Below, one piece after another: positions 7,414 to 9,676 of a DNA stretch of 9,676 bases (position 1 is its first letter; each line of letters starts with the position of its first letter). The position numbers and the translations under genes were made by a program. Source of the stretch: Hyphomonas sp. (GTDB taxonomy: Bacteria > Pseudomonadota > Alphaproteobacteria > Caulobacterales > Hyphomonadaceae). The stretch spans positions 1 to 9,676 of the forward strand of contig JANSXJ010000124.1 in assembly GCA_024743015.1 (NCBI GenBank), written 5' to 3'. The notes beneath the pieces are model-generated. The model was given only the letters and a program-made list of their open reading frames with translations. It did no database searches and was not told the origin of the DNA.

Positions 7414-8834
7414 GCCCTTCATCCTCTTCTTCAGCGCTGGCACCGTCCGGTCCGGACCTCAACGCTGATTCTCGCCGGAATGCGCGCGCGCAGCTGGTGC
7501 CAGAGTGGCACGGCCGCTATCAAGCACGCCGCGGGCGTCGCCGAAGCGATCCGAGGCTTTTGCGCGCCCTCACAGCCATGGCCGTCGTTTCTATTGTCGG
7601 GGCCGCCATCCTTCTGGCTTTTCTGCTTCTGCAAGATCTCAGGCAGACAGATCGATTGCACGCCGAATCGGCGACCCTCGAAGCGACTGTCGCTATTGAA
7701 GACCTGCTCGGCGAAGTTGCGGAGACGCTTGAAGACATCGCACCAAATCTCAGCGCCTATTCCGCAAATCCGGACGACATGACCGCCGCCAGCCGGCGAC
7801 AGTCCCGGCGTGATGTGTTCGCGGCATTGGACGACAGTCCGATCACAGGACTTGCTCTGGTCAATTCGCTCGGAGCCGTGCTGCTGGAAACCGGAGACGC
7901 GCAGCGCGGAAACATGACCACCTGGACGAAGCTGCCTCTCGAACCATCCGCGAAACTCCTGAACCAGCAGATGGCGTTTCTGGCGCCTGAAACGGGCCAA
8001 GGCGTACAAGCCCTGTTTGGACTCCCGGGCCAGGACCGAGCGGTCGTTGCTTTGATAGAGGAGAAGTTGCTGGCTGATGCGTTGACCCCTCGATCTGACG
8101 CCATTCGCAGCGTTTATTTATCGGATGGGGCTGGGCGAGTCCTCGCTGCGTCGCGCGGCAGTGACGCCATTGTCAGTATTGGATCGGCACCACGCAGCGC
8201 ACGGCCCCGCATGGCAACCGAACATAGTGCGGTATCTGTAAAGGCTGGCAGTGAGATAAGAAATCATGGACAGGCTGCGACCCGCCCCACAGGCGAGCCC
8301 GGCCTATACGTCACGGCCATTCCAAAGACGATAACGGTTGCTCGGTTTTTTGCGAGCGTTGGGCATCTGCTGCTGGCCGGGATTGCGTTTGCCCTAATGA
8401 CGATCAGCCTTCTGCTCTATGTCATCCAGACCGAATGGAAAAAGCACGATCGCCGCGCCAATCTCGATGAAGATGTGGTGGCTCGCTCAGAAATTGCGGC
8501 AGATATTATGGGTGCCGGAATCATCGACTGGCGGGTGACAGATGCCGTCGTCTCCTATTCAGAAGGCTGGCAGCGTCTGTTCTCAGATGGCGCCCCGACT
8601 GAGGATGAAGAGATCTTTGACTGGATCGATAAGCTCCACCCCGATTGCAGGTCTCTGGCGCGTGAAAACTATGAAGCCCTGATTGCTGGTCGGATATTCG
8701 AAGTTGAGCACGAGCTGAAAGTCCGGCGGCGGGACGGCGACTATATCACCGTGCGCGAGCGCGGCCGCGCCCGTATGAATGCCCAGGGATCTGCTACCCG
8801 CGTCGTCCTCGTTCAGCGTCTGGCGCGAGGCTGA
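7410..8834 (+). CDS. Membrane Cache-like/PAS sensor protein without an output domain
   Basis: 474 residues. A Ser-rich and then strongly basic cytoplasmic N-terminus (1-50) precedes membrane helix 1 (about 52-75). A periplasmic region of about 235 residues follows, with two Cache-like strand-turn-strand signatures, ITGLALVNSLGAVLLETGD (145-163) and IRSVYLSDGAGRVLAAS (232-248), and a closing strand GLYVTAIP (298-305), suggesting a double-Cache sensor. Membrane helix 2 is about 313-340, then a short linker and a PAS_3-type domain (about 366-470; IIDWRV, SEGWQRLF, HPDCR, EVEHELKVRRRDGDYITVRERGRA). The protein stops right after PAS: no GGDEF, EAL, HD-GYP, kinase or methyl-acceptor domain. It is not a cut-off: an opposing gene begins 10 bases on. 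ATG 7410 overlaps the bcsC stop (ATGA), with GAGAG seven bases before. One cysteine, C413, lies in the PAS domain. I know no named family. Being last in the operon and coupled to bcsC suggests it senses an outside cue and modulates the synthase by contact or by pairing with a PAS-bearing cyclase; inference. Confidence 0.85.
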   Translation: MSPSSSSSALAPSGPDLNADSRRNARAQLVPEWHGRYQARRGRRRSDPRLLRALTAMAVVSIVGAAILLAFLLLQDLRQTDRLHAESATLEATVAIEDLLGEVAETLEDIAPNLSAYSANPDDMTAASRRQSRRDVFAALDDSPITGLALVNSLGAVLLETGDAQRGNMTTWTKLPLEPSAKLLNQQMAFLAPETGQGVQALFGLPGQDRAVVALIEEKLLADALTPRSDAIRSVYLSDGAGRVLAASRGSDAIVSIGSAPRSARPRMATEHSAVSVKAGSEIRNHGQAATRPTGEPGLYVTAIPKTITVARFFASVGHLLLAGIAFALMTISLLLYVIQTEWKKHDRRANLDEDVVARSEIAADIMGAGIIDWRVTDAVVSYSEGWQRLFSDGAPTEDEEIFDWIDKLHPDCRSLARENYEALIAGRIFEVEHELKVRRRDGDYITVRERGRARMNAQGSATRVVLVQRLARG

Positions 8835-8848
8835 TCCGCGCCGGTCAG
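8831..8848. terminator. Weak two-way hairpin between convergent genes
   Basis: CTGATC (8831-8836) and GGTCAG (8843-8848) pair as a 6-bp stem with one G-T wobble and a 6-base GC-rich loop. It spans the stop codons of both converging genes and fills the entire gap between them. There is no T run on either side, so any termination would be inefficient or factor-dependent. Confidence 0.25.
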
Positions 8849-9676
8849 TCCGGTACTGCGAAATGCTTCGAGAGTTTGAGCCCCTGCCCCTGATAGTTGC
8901 TGGTTTTGCCGCCATAGAGCGCCTTCGGTTTTGAAGCCATCGGCTCATAGACGAGCTTGGCGACCGGCTGTCCGTGCTCAAGGACAAATGGCACATCGCG
9001 CGAGCGGACTTCCAGCACAGCGCGGCTCCCGCCGTCATTTGTCCCAAATCCCGGATCAAAGAAACCGGCATAGTGGGCGCGAAATTCTCCGAGCTCGGGC
9101 GCGATCGGTGCCATTTCAGCCGCTTTGCCAGCGGCAACTTTGACCGTCTCGCGACTGGCAAGAATGTAGAATTCTTCCGGGTCGAGGATCAGACGCCCAC
9201 CGCGCGCATAGAGCGGCTCCCAGAATTCGTGCACATCATGCGCGCCAATACCTCGCAGGTCGATCAATCCACCATGACGCTTGGCCCGCCAACCAACCGG
9301 GCGACCGCCGGGCTGATCCAGGTCGATGGAAACAGTTTTCTCGGAGGCGTCAGCGCTTTGCCCGCGGCGCAGCCTTAACTGGGCAAGACGATCGCCGGGC
9401 CGCACCAGAATGGGAAATGTCCGCGGACTAATCTCGAGCCATAGCGGCCCCGAATATCCGGTAGAAACCTCGTCAAATGCTTTCGAGCGATTGGTCACGA
9501 CCCGCGTAAAAACATCGATGCGGCCGGTGGAACTCTTTGGATTTGCTCGTCCTGAAATTCCGGCGGGTAGGCGCAGACTTTCCTGGAGCGGCACGAGGTA
9601 AACACACCCGGTTTCGAGCACAGCGCCGTCTTCCGTAAGGGAGATCCTGTGGAGTTCCGTGCCCGGATGCTCAAGC
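8845..9676 (-). CDS. dcd: dCTP deaminase, long alphaproteobacterial form (5' end outside the window)
   Basis: Cytosolic enzyme that deaminates dCTP to dUTP, feeding dTMP synthesis through dUTPase. 276 codons are visible and the frame stays open to the window edge, so the N-terminus is missing. The family's long form is roughly 360 residues, so about a quarter is outside. The GTG at 9621 is internal (LTEDGAV precedes it in frame), not a start. Two copies of the dCTP deaminase/dUTPase fold can be seen. The first has NPKSSTGRID (visible residues 45-54) and RPGDRLAQLRL. The second has AGFFDPGFG (203-211), AVLEVRS with a Glu at 222, GHGQPVAKLVYE-like strand EHGQPVAKLVYE, and the YQGQ tail (about 261-264). 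The DPG and VLE elements correspond to the catalytic region of E. coli Dcd. It reads towards the cellulose operon, ends 10 bases from the sensor gene and has no functional link to it. Confidence 0.92.
   Translation of the reverse strand, partial: LEHPGTELHRISLTEDGAVLETGCVYLVPLQESLRLPAGISGRANPKSSTGRIDVFTRVVTNRSKAFDEVSTGYSGPLWLEISPRTFPILVRPGDRLAQLRLRRGQSADASEKTVSIDLDQPGGRPVGWRAKRHGGLIDLRGIGAHDVHEFWEPLYARGGRLILDPEEFYILASRETVKVAAGKAAEMAPIAPELGEFRAHYAGFFDPGFGTNDGGSRAVLEVRSRDVPFVLEHGQPVAKLVYEPMASKPKALYGGKTSNYQGQGLKLSKHFAVPD

Noticed and set aside
8821..8845. A frameshift that might have cut off a GGDEF or kinase domain from the sensor gene.
   Set aside because: The converging dcd gene begins 10 bases after the stop and is intact in the visible part, so there is no remnant sequence for a lost domain here.
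8583..9161. A 192-codon minus-strand frame crossing the operon/dcd junction.
   Set aside because: It overlaps two confidently called genes in a different frame and shows shadow-type composition.
1..9676. CRISPR arrays, insertion sequences, transposases, toxin-antitoxin pairs or prophage genes.
   Set aside because: No spaced direct-repeat array, no terminal inverted repeats with target duplications and no matching proteins were seen.

Overview
The window looks like a chromosomal piece of a GC-rich alphaproteobacterium, probably in or near the Caulobacterales/Hyphomonadaceae/Maricaulales. The grounds are a long, duplicated-fold dCTP deaminase of the alphaproteobacterial type, a CtrA-like TTAACCAT box paired with a Caulobacter-style GCTAAA -10 element, tightly packed genes, and the codon use. 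The genus cannot be fixed from the sequence alone.

Layout. Bases 43-119 hold a tRNA with a CAT anticodon. Its identity bases fit the lysidine-modified tRNA-Ile2 better than a methionine tRNA. Bases 120-496 are an AT-richer control region. It carries a weak candidate terminator, a candidate CtrA-type promoter, a perfect 13-bp palindrome, a possible small one-helix membrane protein (262-402) and two small leader hairpins. Bases 497-8834 are a compact plus-strand operon of four genes: bcsA (cellulose synthase catalytic subunit with PilZ domain), bcsB (periplasmic subunit with C-terminal membrane anchor), a short and diverged bcsC-like gene (periplasmic helical repeats plus outer-membrane beta-barrel), and a gene for a two-helix membrane sensor with a periplasmic Cache-like domain and a C-terminal cytoplasmic PAS domain but no output domain. 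Junctions are 4-bp ATGA overlaps (A/B and C/sensor) or a 6-bp gap (B/C). Bases 8845-9676 hold, on the minus strand, the C-terminal three quarters of the dCTP deaminase. It converges on the operon with a 10-bp gap, so the operon ends at the sensor gene.

How it works together. BcsA polymerises UDP-glucose into beta-1,4-glucan and pushes it through the inner membrane under c-di-GMP control via PilZ. BcsB guides the chain in the periplasm, and the BcsC-like protein carries it through the outer membrane. The operon has no bcsZ (cellulase) or bcsD, and it ends with a membrane Cache-PAS protein translationally coupled to bcsC. That last gene is the most unusual item: a dedicated sensor or partner of the cellulose secretion machine that would have to act by protein contact, because it carries no GGDEF, EAL or kinase domain. 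The tRNA and dCTP deaminase are housekeeping flanks.
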